Part shown: in pieces, positions 1 to 4,749 of the stretch
Position numbering within the stretch: position 1 is the first letter of the stretch
Layout: every line of letters begins with the position of its first letter
DNA from: Burkholderiaceae bacterium
GTDB taxonomy: Bacteria; Pseudomonadota; Gammaproteobacteria; Burkholderiales; Burkholderiaceae
Assembly (NCBI GenBank): GCA_030151165.1
Contig: JASLEM010000165.1
Location: forward strand, 1-6,599
DNA length: 6,599 nucleotides
Direction: 5' to 3'
Position numbers and translations under genes: made by a program
Notes under the pieces: generated by a model
Told to the model about the DNA's origin: nothing
The model's input: the letters and a program-made list of their open reading frames with translations, nothing else
Databases searched by the model: none

Positions 1-720
1 CGGCTCAAGGGCGACGTCGCGTGGAGCCACACCGACCTGCGCACGATCGCGCAGCACTTCGGCGCGGCGCCCGACCACCTGCTGCCTCGTGTCGAGCCGG
101 CGCGCGCCGCGGGCAGCGCCGGCCCGGCCGCGGGCGACGCCGTGGCCGCCACGATCCGTGTCGCGCACCTGCCGGCCAGCGGGCTGCTCGTGCCCGGCGC
201 GGAGCTGAATGCCGGTGAGCGCTGCGAACTCGTCGCGGTGAAGGCGGGCCACGGCTGGGAGGTCTGGGTCGACGGCGACGAGCCCGCCGGCACGCGCCGC
301 CACGCGGTCGACGCGCTCACGCTGCGCAGCCAGCCGCTGCTGCAGGTGGCGCTGCTGGAGGACGACACGCGCGCCGCAGAAGCGCTGGTCGAGGCGTTCC
401 GGCCGCTGGGCATCGTCGCGACGCCGTTCGCCGACGGCCCGTCGCTGCTGCGCGCGATGGCCCAGCGGCGCTTCGACGCCTACGTGCTCGACTGGCTGCT
501 GCACGAAGGCACGGCCGCGCCGGTCGTCGTGCAGATCCGCCAGCAGCGCGCGCACATCCCGATCGTCGTCGTCACCGGCGCGCTGGCGGGCGATGCCGAC
601 ATGGAGCAGTCGCTGCTCGACCTGTCGGCGCAGTGGAGCTTCTCGACGCTCGACAAGCCCGTGCGGCCGATGAACCTCGCGAACGCGCTGAAGCAGCTGG
701 TGAAGGCCTCGCGCGGCTGA
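1..720 (+). CDS. BetR-type HTH / receiver-domain response regulator, 3' part
   Basis: The reading frame is open from the left edge to TGA at 718-720, giving 239 visible residues; the true start is upstream. Residues 1-27 read like the end of a BetR helix-turn-helix (RLKGDVAWSHTDLRTIAQHF, then GAAPDHLL). After an Ala/Gly/Pro-rich linker and a middle segment of unknown fold (about 48-115), residues 116-236 form a receiver domain. It has the acidic pair D121/D122 in LLEDD, phosphoacceptor D164 in YVLDWLL, T192 in VVVTGA and K219 in LDKPV. All receiver landmarks are present, so it should accept phosphate from a histidine kinase, none of which is visible here. A DNA-binding domain before the receiver is the reverse of the usual order. 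A GTG at 142 could start a shorter protein, but it would cut off the HTH and has no reason to be preferred. Receiver call is firm; the BetR label rests on a short remnant. Confidence 0.85.
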   Translation, partial: RLKGDVAWSHTDLRTIAQHFGAAPDHLLPRVEPARAAGSAGPAAGDAVAATIRVAHLPASGLLVPGAELNAGERCELVAVKAGHGWEVWVDGDEPAGTRRHAVDALTLRSQPLLQVALLEDDTRAAEALVEAFRPLGIVATPFADGPSLLRAMAQRRFDAYVLDWLLHEGTAAPVVVQIRQQRAHIPIVVVTGALAGDADMEQSLLDLSAQWSFSTLDKPVRPMNLANALKQLVKASRG

Positions 721-738
721 ACCGCACCCGGCGCACTG

Positions 739-1317
739 TCAGGCCAGCACCTCGCGCACGCGCGCCTGCAGCGCGGGCACGACCTCGCGCTCGAACCACG
801 GATTGCGCTTGAACCAGGCGATGTTGCGCGGGCTCGGATGCGGCAGCGGCAGCACCGCGGGCCAGTGCGTGCGCCAGGCCTGAACGGTCTCGGTGAGCGA
901 CCCGCCAGCCTGCGGCAGGTGATACCGCATGGCGTATTGGCCGATGACGAGCGTCAGCTGCAGGTTCTCGAGCCGCGCGAGCAGGCCGGCGCGCCAGGCG
1001 GGCGCGCACTCGGGCCGCGGCGCCAGGTCGCCCGAGCGGCCCGTGCCGGGATAGCAGAAGCCCATGCCGAGGATCGCGACGCGGGCCGGGTCGTGGAAGA
1101 CGTCGCGGTCGATGCCCATCCATTCGCGCAGGCGCCGGCCGCTGGCGTCGTCGAACGGCACGCCCGACGCGTGCACCTTGCGCCCGGGCGCCTGCCCGGC
1201 GACGAGGACGCGTGCCGACGGATCGAACTGCAGCACCGGGCGCGGGCCGTGCGGCAGGTGCGCGGCGCACAGGGTGCAGGCGCGGATGTCGGCGAGGAGC
1301 GTGAGGGTCGAGGTCAT
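739..1317 (-). CDS. Uracil-DNA glycosylase superfamily protein, Fe-S type
   Basis: 192 residues starting at ATG 1317, reading MTSTLTLLADIRACTLCAAH. The frame stays open further upstream, to 1557, but those starts would overlap the divergent gene and add low-complexity sequence. Four cysteines, C14, C17, C88 and C104, have the spacing C-x2-C-x70-C-x15-C, which fits the 4Fe-4S ligand pattern of family 4/5 UDGs. Motif A is GQAPG (41-45), where family 4 has GEAPG, followed by PFDDASGRRL in place of the usual PFVGxAGxLL. Motif B is HPSPRN (160-165). Members of this superfamily bind DNA and remove uracil or related bases; the changed motif A makes the exact activity uncertain. It converges on the response regulator, with 18 bases between the stops and no terminator in between. 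No Shine-Dalgarno is obvious. Confidence 0.88.
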   Translation of the reverse strand: MTSTLTLLADIRACTLCAAHLPHGPRPVLQFDPSARVLVAGQAPGRKVHASGVPFDDASGRRLREWMGIDRDVFHDPARVAILGMGFCYPGTGRSGDLAPRPECAPAWRAGLLARLENLQLTLVIGQYAMRYHLPQAGGSLTETVQAWRTHWPAVLPLPHPSPRNIAWFKRNPWFEREVVPALQARVREVLA

Positions 1318-1362
1318 CGGATGGCGTGGCAGGTCGACGACCCGCGGCCACCGACCCTGGCC

Positions 1363-1391
1363 AATATAGGGCCACGGCACTCGTCCCTCGG
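1363..1391 (-). promoter_or_regulatory. Possible promoter of the UDG-like gene
   Basis: On the minus strand TATATT (1368-1363) matches five of six bases of a sigma70 -10 box and is the only AT-rich patch near the gene. The hexamer 17 bases upstream, CCGAGG (1391-1386), is a poor -35. Initiation here would leave a leader of about 40 bases before ATG 1317. The -10 box lies inside a short inverted repeat, TGGCC (1358-1362) and GGCCA (1370-1374), which could be an operator or chance in such GC-rich DNA. Confidence 0.4.
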
Positions 1392-1434
1392 CACGACGTG
1401 CCCCGGCGACGGCAGCGCGGTCATCATCCCGGCC

Positions 1435-1464
1435 TTGGCAGGGCGCGGCGTTTTCGCTGACACT
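1435..1464 (+). promoter_or_regulatory. Possible promoter of the DsbA-like gene
   Basis: TTGGCA (1435-1440) is a good -35 box; 18 bases downstream GACACT (1459-1464) is a weak -10 matching three of six bases. The spacer contains TTTT. Initiation would be near 1471, some 20-25 bases before the start codon at 1494. It is supported only by the single good -35 and its position. Confidence 0.3.
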
Positions 1465-1482
1465 CGTGGCGACCACCACACG

Positions 1483-1488
1483 GGAGAC
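1483..1488 (+). promoter_or_regulatory. Ribosome binding site of the DsbA-like gene
   Basis: GGAGAC sits five bases before ATG 1494. It is the clearest Shine-Dalgarno in the window and fixes the start of this gene. Confidence 0.75.
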
Positions 1489-1493
1489 AGGCG

Positions 1494-2033
1494 ATGAACA
1501 CGAGCGAACCGCGCATCGAGCCGGATCCGGCGACCGACCACCTCGCGGGACCGGCACGCGCCGAGGTGACGATCATCGAGTACGGCGACTTCGAATGCCC
1601 GTCGTGCCGGCTGGCGCATCCGGCCGTGAAGTTCCTGATGTCGCAGCACGGCCAGCACCTGCGTTTCGCGTTCCGGCACTACCCGCTGCGCGAGGTGCAT
1701 CCGCACGCGGAGATGGCCGCCGAGGCGGCCGAGGCCGCGGGCGCGCAGCACCAGTTCTGGGCGTACCACGACCTGCTGTTCGCGCACCAGGATCATCTCG
1801 AGATGAAGCACCTGACCGCGTACGCCGCGCAGCTCGGGCTCGACATGCCCCGCTTCGAGAACGAGATGAAGGATCACGTCTACCGCCAGCGCGTGCAGGA
1901 GCAGATCGCGTCGGGCCAGCGCTTCGGCGTGCGCGCGACACCGACGTTCTTCGTCAATGGCAGGATCGCCGACGTCTCGTTCGGCATCGAGCGCCTGCAG
2001 GCCGCCGTCGGCGCCGCGCTCGCCGCGCAGTGA
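1494..2033 (+). CDS. Cytoplasmic DsbA-family thioredoxin-fold oxidoreductase
   Basis: 179 residues. The segment from D11 (DPATDHLAGP) through VTIIEYGDFECPSC is the typical start of the DsbA-like family also found fused to the C-terminus of some NhaA antiporters. The redox site is CPSC (35-38). A helical insert follows (about 60-130), then the TP pair at T149-P150 supplies the cis-proline, in RATPTFFVNG. There is no signal peptide or membrane segment, so it should act in the cytoplasm, as a disulfide reductase or isomerase or in stress or metal-thiol handling; the substrate cannot be read from the sequence. C35 and C38 are the only cysteines. The next gene starts 46 bases after its stop on the same strand, so the two are probably co-transcribed. 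It is divergent from the UDG-like gene across a 176-base gap. Confidence 0.9.
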   Translation: MNTSEPRIEPDPATDHLAGPARAEVTIIEYGDFECPSCRLAHPAVKFLMSQHGQHLRFAFRHYPLREVHPHAEMAAEAAEAAGAQHQFWAYHDLLFAHQDHLEMKHLTAYAAQLGLDMPRFENEMKDHVYRQRVQEQIASGQRFGVRATPTFFVNGRIADVSFGIERLQAAVGAALAAQ

Positions 2034-2079
2034 ACCTTCGGACCACCCCACATCCATCCGGCGCGCCGCGCCCCGCCCC

Positions 2080-2433
2080 ATGACCGACTCCGCATCCCAC
2101 GCCGCATCCACGCCGGCCCCTGACGCCGACGGCGTCGCGATCCGCGACTATCCGCCCGGACACCGCTTCGAGGCCGTCGTCGACGGCCGCACGGCCGTGG
2201 CCACGTACAAGCAGGCCGACGACGGCACGATCACGTTCATCCACACAGTGGTGCCCGAGCAGCTGCGCGGGCGCGGCATCGCGACGAAGCTGGTCGTCGC
2301 GGCGCTGGCGAGCGTGCGCGAGCGCGGCCTGAAGGTCATCCCGCAGTGCTCGGTGTTCGACGCCTACATGCGCAAGCACCCCGAGACGCAGGATCTGCTG
2401 GCGCCCGAGGGCCGGGCGCAGCTCGGGCTCTGA
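2080..2433 (+). CDS. Small GNAT N-acetyltransferase, YjdJ/NATD1 type
   Basis: 117 residues from ATG 2080. The core starts near residue 28 and is a minimal GNAT fold: RFEAVVDGRTAVATYKQ, then ITFIHTVVPEQLRGRGIATKL. R63-G64-R65-G66-I67-A68 is the acetyl-CoA pyrophosphate-binding loop. The signature of this short subfamily follows, with C90 in PQCSVF and H100-P101-E102 in RKHPETQDLL. The family (PF14542, including bacterial YjdJ and human NATD1) is about 90-120 residues and its substrate is generally unknown. The first 18 residues are Ala/Pro/Asp-rich and dispensable to the fold. The frame extends back into the DsbA-like gene, to an ATG at 1957, but a start there would overlap that gene and add non-domain sequence. 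No Shine-Dalgarno precedes 2080, so translation may depend on the upstream gene. Confidence 0.88.
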   Translation: MTDSASHAASTPAPDADGVAIRDYPPGHRFEAVVDGRTAVATYKQADDGTITFIHTVVPEQLRGRGIATKLVVAALASVRERGLKVIPQCSVFDAYMRKHPETQDLLAPEGRAQLGL

Positions 2434-2434
2434 A

Positions 2435-2476
2435 GGCCTGAGAAAGAGGGCCTGCGAAAGAAGGCCCGCGAAAGAA
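2435..2476. repeat. Three tandem 14-bp repeats
   Basis: Three contiguous 14-base units follow one base after the acetyltransferase stop: GGCCTGAGAAAGAG (2435-2448), GGCCTGCGAAAGAA (2449-2462) and GGCCCGCGAAAGAA (2463-2476). Neighbouring units differ at one or two positions. The 14-base period is not a multiple of three, so this is not a coding repeat. The array is purine-rich on the plus strand and abuts the terminator hairpin, giving the minus-strand transcript a series of short pyrimidine runs. Confidence 0.85.
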
Positions 2477-2500
2477 AAACAGGCCGGCATCGCGCCGGCC
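2470..2500 (-). terminator. Intrinsic terminator of the lpxO transcript
   Basis: A perfect 7-bp stem, GGCCGGC (2482-2488) with GCCGGCC (2494-2500), encloses the loop ATCGC. On the minus strand it is followed directly by TGTTTTTCTTTC (2481-2470), the U-rich tail of a Rho-independent terminator. The plus-strand side has no T run, so it acts mainly on the minus-strand gene that ends 28 bases before it. It separates the convergent acetyltransferase and lpxO genes. Confidence 0.85.
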
Positions 2501-2527
2501 CGTCAGGTCAGGAAACGGACGACGCCG

Positions 2528-3451
2528 TCAGTACACGAAGATCAGGAAGATCGCGCCGAAGATCGCGACCCACTTCGAGAGGTAGTACAGGCGCCGGTTG
2601 GACGACTTCAGCTTCTTCGCCTGCAGCCGCGCCTTGTATGCGACCGAGAAGAACTTGTTGATGCCGCCGACGCGCTCGCCCGCCTCGTTGGGCGACGCCG
2701 ACGCCGACATGATGTTGTTGGCGAACCAGCGGTTGATCGCCGCCAGCGGCCGGCCGTACAGCGGACGCTCGATGTCGCAGAACAGGATGACGCGCTGGTG
2801 GTCGGTGGTGTTGGCGGCGTGGTGGATGAAGGTCTCGTCGAACACGACCGCCTCGCCGTCGCGCCAGAAGTAGCGCTGGCCGTCGACCTCGATGAAGCAG
2901 TCGGGCGAGTTCGGCGTCACGAGGCCCAGGTGGTAGCGCAGCGAGCCGGCGTACGGGTCGCGGTGGCGCACCAGCTTGCCTTCGGGCGGCAGCGACGCGA
3001 ACATCGCGCCCTTGATCGACGGGATCTTCGACAGCAGCTCCACCGTGCGCGGGCACGATTCGCGCGCCGACGCCAGCTCAGTGCCGTACCACTTCAGGTA
3101 GAAGCGCTTCCAGCCCGAGCGGAAGAACGAGTTGAAGCCGAGGTCGTTGTAGCCGGTGGCCACCGAGATGCGGCCCGATTCGTTCAGGCTCAGCGCCTCG
3201 GCGCGGATCTCCTGCCAGTGCGCCTGCAGCGGCGCGAGGTCGGGGAAGTCGCTCACCGGCGCATACGGGCGGGCCTTGACGCGCGAGAACAGCACCATCA
3301 GCACGTTGTACGGCGCCAGCAGCACCGTGTAGTCCGTCAGCGCCTTGAGCAGGCCGAAGCGGGCGCGGCCACGCAGGTGGACGAAGAGGGCCGAGGCGAC
3401 GAACAGCAGCAGCAGCCCGAGCCGGATGTAGGTGGAAGTGGAGTGCGCCAT
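2528..3451 (-). CDS. lpxO: LpxO-type lipid A hydroxylase (Fe(II)/2-oxoglutarate dioxygenase)
   Basis: 307 residues, the usual size for LpxO. A hydrophobic segment at about 9-26 and another at the extreme C-terminus (about 289-307, ending AIFLIFVY) bracket an aspartyl/asparaginyl beta-hydroxylase domain, matching an inner-membrane enzyme with a cytoplasmic catalytic core. The iron triad is H163 and D165 in RHRDPYAGSLRYHLGL plus H210 in DETFIHHAANTTDHQR. R220 is the likely 2-oxoglutarate-binding arginine. In Salmonella, LpxO adds a 2-hydroxyl group to a secondary acyl chain of lipid A using O2, Fe(II) and 2-oxoglutarate. The alternative is another beta-hydroxylase-family membrane protein, but the flanking helices and DETFIHHAAN motif favour LpxO. 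It is the last minus-strand gene before the terminator and lies 217 bases after the exported-protein gene, so it may have its own promoter. No clear Shine-Dalgarno precedes ATG 3451. Confidence 0.88.
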   Translation of the reverse strand: MAHSTSTYIRLGLLLLFVASALFVHLRGRARFGLLKALTDYTVLLAPYNVLMVLFSRVKARPYAPVSDFPDLAPLQAHWQEIRAEALSLNESGRISVATGYNDLGFNSFFRSGWKRFYLKWYGTELASARESCPRTVELLSKIPSIKGAMFASLPPEGKLVRHRDPYAGSLRYHLGLVTPNSPDCFIEVDGQRYFWRDGEAVVFDETFIHHAANTTDHQRVILFCDIERPLYGRPLAAINRWFANNIMSASASPNEAGERVGGINKFFSVAYKARLQAKKLKSSNRRLYYLSKWVAIFGAIFLIFVY

Positions 3452-3579
3452 CTTGGGATGCGTGCGCGCCGGAAGCGCAGCGTGGGAACGGATCGATCGA
3501 AGACCGATATTTTGCCGTTTGCCGCCAGTAGCCCTGCTTCAGGCGATGCCTTGGCCCGGCCACCAGTGACGAATGCCGC

Positions 3580-3608
3580 ACTCTAGCCCAAACCGGGGCG
3601 CTTGCGGC
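3580..3608 (-). promoter_or_regulatory. Weak candidate promoter of lpxO
   Basis: In the 217-base gap 3452-3668 the best -10 on the minus strand is TAGAGT (3585-3580), in the context GGGCTAGAGTGCGGC, which resembles extended -10 regions of betaproteobacterial genes. The -35 zone, GCCGCA at 3608-3603, is poor. It would give a leader of about 120 bases containing an AT-richer patch (around 3508-3520). Nothing else in the gap is recognisable apart from the hairpin at 3619-3644. Confidence 0.25.
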
Positions 3609-3618
3609 CCGACGGCGG

Positions 3619-3644
3619 CGCCACGGTCGAGCATCTCCGTGGCG
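3619..3644 (-). other. GC-rich hairpin after the exported-protein gene
   Basis: An 8-bp perfect inverted repeat, CGCCACGG (3619-3626) with CCGTGGCG (3637-3644), has a 10-base loop and begins 24 bases after the stop codon of the minus-strand gene at 3669. No T run follows on either strand, so it is not a classical intrinsic terminator. It may stabilise the 3' end or attenuate read-through into lpxO. Confidence 0.4.
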
Positions 3645-3668
3645 GCGGCGCCGCGGGCACGCCGGGGC

Positions 3669-4394
3669 TCACCGCCGCTCGAAGTCGCGGCCGAACGCGA
3701 AGCGCGTCTCCGCCGCGCCGGGCCGCAGGTCGAACGAGAACTGGTCGAACAGGATGGGCTGGCGCAGCGGCACGCGCGTGCCCGCCTCGAGGCGCTGGTG
3801 GCGGCCGTGGTGGTCGCCCTCGATCACGTCGAGCTTGGCGCCCGTCAGCAGGTCGGTGCTCGCGACGTTGTCAACGACCGCGCCGCCCTCGCCGTCGCCG
3901 TGCGAGATCTGCTCGTTGCGCACGCCGACAAGGCGCAGCACGTCGCCCTTCGTGCCGCGGTACGCGAAGCGCCACGTGCGGACGCTGGCGGTGGCGCCGC
4001 CGGGATCGCTGGTGGCGACTTCCAGGGTGCGCTCGCCGGCGAGGACGCGCACCGCGACGTCGCAGGCCGCGCAGGTCGCGGCGATGTCGCCGGACGCGTC
4101 CGCGAAGCGGTAGCCGCCGCCCGCCTCGCTCCACAGCACCGACACGATGCGCGCCCCGCGCTCGCCGCGGCCGAGGACGGCGGCGATGTCGCGCGCGCCG
4201 TCGGCGTGCAGCGCGCCCGCCGCGGTCGAGAGCACGCGCAGCTCGGGGAAGCGCCGCGCGAGCACGGCCTGCGCGGCGGCGGGCAGCGGCGGCGCCGGGG
4301 CATGGGCCCGCGCGCCGGACATCTCGCCCCACATCGCGCACGACGCGAGCGCGAGCCGCACGAGCCATCGGAGGACGGGCCTGGACACGCTCAC
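3669..4394 (-). CDS. Exported protein of unknown function
   Basis: 241 residues from GTG 4394; I do not recognise the family. The N-terminus has arginines at 5, 9 and 13, a short hydrophobic run and small residues, ending in ARAHA (28-32), a plausible signal peptidase I site. LASC at 16-19 also fits a lipobox, so a lipoprotein is possible, although R13 breaks the hydrophobic core. The mature part looks beta-rich, with alternating stretches such as [22 protein letters not shown] (141-162, broken by charged turns). It contains a CAAC pair (108-111), a His-rich GDHHGRH (193-199) and [12 protein letters not shown] (179-190). C108 and C111 could form a disulfide or, with nearby histidines, a metal site; this is inference. 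The start overlaps the stop of the upstream XRE gene as GTGA (4394-4391), so translation is coupled and the two are one operon. Confidence 0.75.
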   Translation of the reverse strand: MSVSRPVLRWLVRLALASCAMWGEMSGARAHAPAPPLPAAAQAVLARRFPELRVLSTAAGALHADGARDIAAVLGRGERGARIVSVLWSEAGGGYRFADASGDIAATCAACDVAVRVLAGERTLEVATSDPGGATASVRTWRFAYRGTKGDVLRLVGVRNEQISHGDGEGGAVVDNVASTDLLTGAKLDVIEGDHHGRHQRLEAGTRVPLRQPILFDQFSFDLRPGAAETRFAFGRDFERR

Positions 4395-4618
4395 CCCGGC
4401 CGGTAGACGAACACGTCCTCGAGCGGCCGGCCGAACGCCGCCGCGATGCGGAAGGCGAGCTCCAGCGACGGCGCGTAGCGGCCACCCTCGATCGCGATGA
4501 TGGCCTGCCGCGTGACGCCCACGAGGCCCGCCAGCGCGGCCTGCGTCATCTCGCCGTGCTCGAAGCGCAGGCGGCGGATCGTGTTGCCGATGCGGCCGGC
4601 GGGGGCGCTCGCGGTCAT
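4391..4618 (-). CDS. Short XRE-family transcriptional regulator
   Basis: 75 residues from ATG 4618. Almost the whole protein is one Cro/C1-type helix-turn-helix: [20 protein letters not shown], with helix 2 at about 26-33 and recognition helix [11 protein letters not shown] (36-46), followed by [25 protein letters not shown]. This is the common single-domain type of 65-75 residues, which often controls a membrane or exported partner encoded directly downstream, as here. The frame is open back to an ATG at 4714 (107 residues), but that start lies upstream of the predicted -10 box, and the added residues just translate the 21-bp repeats into [14 protein letters not shown]; 4618 is therefore preferred. 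The stop overlaps the start of the exported-protein gene by four bases. No clear Shine-Dalgarno is visible. Autoregulation through 4631-4642 is possible. Confidence 0.88.
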   Translation of the reverse strand: MTASAPAGRIGNTIRRLRFEHGEMTQAALAGLVGVTRQAIIAIEGGRYAPSLELAFRIAAAFGRPLEDVFVYRPG

Positions 4619-4630
4619 CGGCAGCGCCGC

Positions 4631-4642
4631 CCGATCGATCGG
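4631..4642. promoter_or_regulatory. 12-bp palindrome in the xre leader
   Basis: CCGATCGATCGG is a perfect palindrome lying between the predicted xre start point (near 4658) and the ATG at 4618. XRE dimers often bind short palindromes near their own promoter, so this is a candidate operator. Repeated GATC/CGATCG steps also arise by chance in GC-rich genomes. Confidence 0.35.
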
Positions 4643-4664
4643 CAAGAAGGCTTCGTCATGCGCC

Positions 4665-4693
4665 AATGTATTCTTCAGCGGACCTGGGGTCAA
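4665..4693 (-). promoter_or_regulatory. sigma70 promoter of xre
   Basis: On the minus strand TTGACC (4693-4688) is a five-of-six -35 box, and exactly 17 bases downstream TACATT (4670-4665) is a four-of-six -10 box. The predicted start is near 4658, leaving a leader of about 40 bases before ATG 4618. This is the best promoter in the window. Its -35 box is the end of the first 21-bp repeat. Confidence 0.65.
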
Positions 4694-4735
4694 CTTCAGC
4701 CGACCAGAAGTCATCTCCAGCGAACCCGGCAGGCC
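4673..4735. repeat. Three 21-bp direct repeats, possible IS21-family end relic
   Basis: Three contiguous units with a 21-base period occupy 4673-4693, 4694-4714 and 4715-4735. The conserved first 12 bases are CTTCAGCGGACC, CTTCAGCCGACC and CTCCAGCGAACC. Units 1 and 2 agree at 16 of 21 positions; unit 3 is conserved mainly in this core. The array starts six bases inside a TG (4667), and GTCAACTTCAGCCGACC resembles, from memory, the multiple transposase-binding repeats at IS21-family termini. No istA/istB sequence accompanies it, so if it is an IS end it is a relic. Alternatively it is an operator array with sites on one face of the helix (two turns per period). Confidence 0.7.
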
Positions 4736-4742
4736 GGATAAT
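4714..4742 (+). promoter_or_regulatory. Candidate promoter of dapC-dapD, near-leaderless
   Basis: GATAAT (4737-4742) matches five of six -10 bases. TCTCCA, 17 bases upstream (4714-4719), is a moderate three-of-six -35 overlapping the third 21-bp repeat. Seven bases separate the -10 box from ATG 4750, which places the start point at or next to the A of the start codon. No Shine-Dalgarno precedes this ATG, consistent with a leaderless message. Confidence 0.45.
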
Positions 4743-4749
4743 CCACGCC

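Noticed and set aside
838..1497. Plus-strand frame of 219 codons opposite the UDG-like gene
   Set aside because: It is antisense to a gene with clear motifs, and its sequence is low-complexity Arg/Gln/Ala.
2435..2476. Short tandem repeats considered as a CRISPR remnant
   Set aside because: The units are 14 bp and directly contiguous with no spacers, and no cas gene is present.
3078..3581. Minus-strand frame beginning in the lpxO leader that could be a leader peptide
   Set aside because: It has no ribosome binding site and continues far into lpxO in another frame with Pro/Arg/Ala-rich sequence, so it is a shadow.
3619..3644. Hairpin considered as an intrinsic terminator of the xre unit
   Set aside because: No T run follows on either strand, and the loop and GC content are unremarkable for this genome. 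It is kept only as a hairpin.
3602..4741. Long plus-strand frame of 379 codons, Arg/Ala-rich, plus another at 3573-4406
   Set aside because: They lie antisense to the exported-protein and XRE genes, have the Arg/Ala/Pro-rich composition of GC-rich shadow frames, and show no domain.
4619..4749. Lysine riboswitch upstream of dapC
   Set aside because: The leader is too short and the region consists of 21-bp repeats and promoter boxes; no L-box stem pattern is visible.
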